Assembly: GCF_014645735.1 (NCBI RefSeq)
Contig: NZ_BMMH01000001.1
Location: forward strand, 372,001-436,000
Direction: 5' to 3'
From: Nocardia jinanensis
GTDB lineage: Bacteria > Actinomycetota > Actinomycetes > Mycobacteriales > Mycobacteriaceae
Length of the DNA stretch: 64,000 bases
Shown: piece by piece, positions 63,644 through 64,000 of the stretch
Layout: each line of letters begins with the position of its first letter
Numbering within the stretch: position 1 is the stretch's first letter
Position numbers and translations under genes: made by a program
Notes under the pieces: generated by a model
Database searches by the model: none
What the model was told of the DNA's origin: nothing
Seen by the model: only the letters and a program-made list of their open reading frames with translations

Positions 63644-64000
63644 TCAGCGGTGCGCGGCGTCGGGCACCCGGGCCGGGCACCCGGTCCCGGGGAGAGTGGC
63701 CAGCTCGAAATGCCACCATTCGTTGTCGAAGGTCCGGCACAGCCCCCAGCGGTTACCGTTGGCCTCCATCCAGGCGGCGCCCTCGCGGGGCGCGATATCG
63801 ACCGCCCGGCCGGTGACGTGCGTGGATTCCTCCGGAGGCAGCACCCAGCGGCGGGTTTCCTCCGGGGTCCCGTAGGTGCGCAACCCGTCCTCCCACATGG
63901 CGCGCTGCTCCTCGGGCGTGCGATAGCCGGAATTGATCGACATCGGTACGCCCTGCGCGTGAGCCTCCTGTTCGGCCATTGTGTACGCGAGGGCCAGCAG
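63644..64000 (-). CDS. VanY/M15-type D-Ala-D-Ala carboxypeptidase, C-terminal part (runs off window)
   Basis: The last 118 residues of a zinc D,D-carboxypeptidase; the frame is open past base 64000 (LLALAYTMAEQEAHAQG...). SINSGYRTPEEQRAMWEDGL and STHVTGRAVDIAP carry the first zinc His and Asp (SxHxxGxAxD), and NEWWHFELATLPGTGC has the catalytic Glu/zinc His. It trims peptidoglycan stem peptides outside the membrane. The N-terminus with any signal peptide is not visible; resistance-type VanY function is not implied. Confidence 0.88.
   Translation of the reverse strand: MLALAYTMAEQEAHAQGVPMSINSGYRTPEEQRAMWEDGLRTYGTPEETRRWVLPPEESTHVTGRAVDIAPREGAAWMEANGNRWGLCRTFDNEWWHFELATLPGTGCPARVPDAAHR

Overview
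The window is high-GC actinobacterial DNA, most likely Nocardia or a close relative in the Mycobacteriales. The evidence is a complete Pup-proteasome system (arc/mpa, dop, pup, prcB, prcA, pafA, pafB, pafC), F420-type oxidoreductases, frequent GTG and TTG starts, and a gene order that follows the Mycobacterium tuberculosis Rv2064-Rv2125 region piece by piece: cobGHIJKL, an SDR, an F420 biliverdin reductase, pepE/pepQ, a 5'-3' exonuclease, a DUF4333 protein, helY, tatC, tatA, pafC, pafB, pafA, prcA, prcB, pup, dop, arc, lppK, trmI, a RecB-like nuclease, hisG, hisE, metH and a PAC2 protein. Family and synteny statements come from memory of these families; nothing was searched.

Layout. 1-2747: aerobic cobalamin genes cobN (partial, behind a cobalamin riboswitch) and cobG, with a thioesterase between them. 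2818-12635: an accessory block separating cobG from cobH. It carries redox enzymes (NDMA-type alcohol dehydrogenase, MpaB-like oxygenase, F420-type proteins) and what looks like a light/B12-controlled cassette: lipocalin, small membrane protein, LitR/CarH-like MerR-B12 regulator, a broken cyclopropane-fatty-acid synthase and an SDR, with two matching 11-bp-period direct-repeat operators. 12998-19954: cobH, cobIJ, a PadR regulator, cobK, a secreted protein, cobL, an SDR and the F420 protein. 19991-29403: conserved housekeeping genes, helY, Tat genes and pafBC. 30014-44383: the proteasome locus, split by a roughly 7-kb accessory block (35230-42418) between dop and arc. 44563-48813: lppK, trmI, a nuclease and hisGE, with a family of intergenic hairpin repeats around hisGE.

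49031-52609 holds the least familiar set: a 2-oxoglutarate/Fe(II)-type oxygenase, a SAM methyltransferase and a carnitine/choline-acyltransferase-family enzyme in one minus-strand run. Its first gene starts directly at the right end of a TnpB element (52610-53846), whose terminal hairpin supplies the ribosome-binding site. Together they could make a methylated, hydroxylated, O-acylated small molecule, which is inference. 54293-64000: a HAD phosphatase, a membrane Ser/Thr kinase, metH (a B12 user that fits the cob genes), a PAC2 protein, a divergent pair (serine-recombinase-like protein without the usual serine, and an Xre-type regulator) and a partial VanY-type carboxypeptidase with a broken 3' duplicate beside it. 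No rRNA, tRNA or CRISPR array was recognised.
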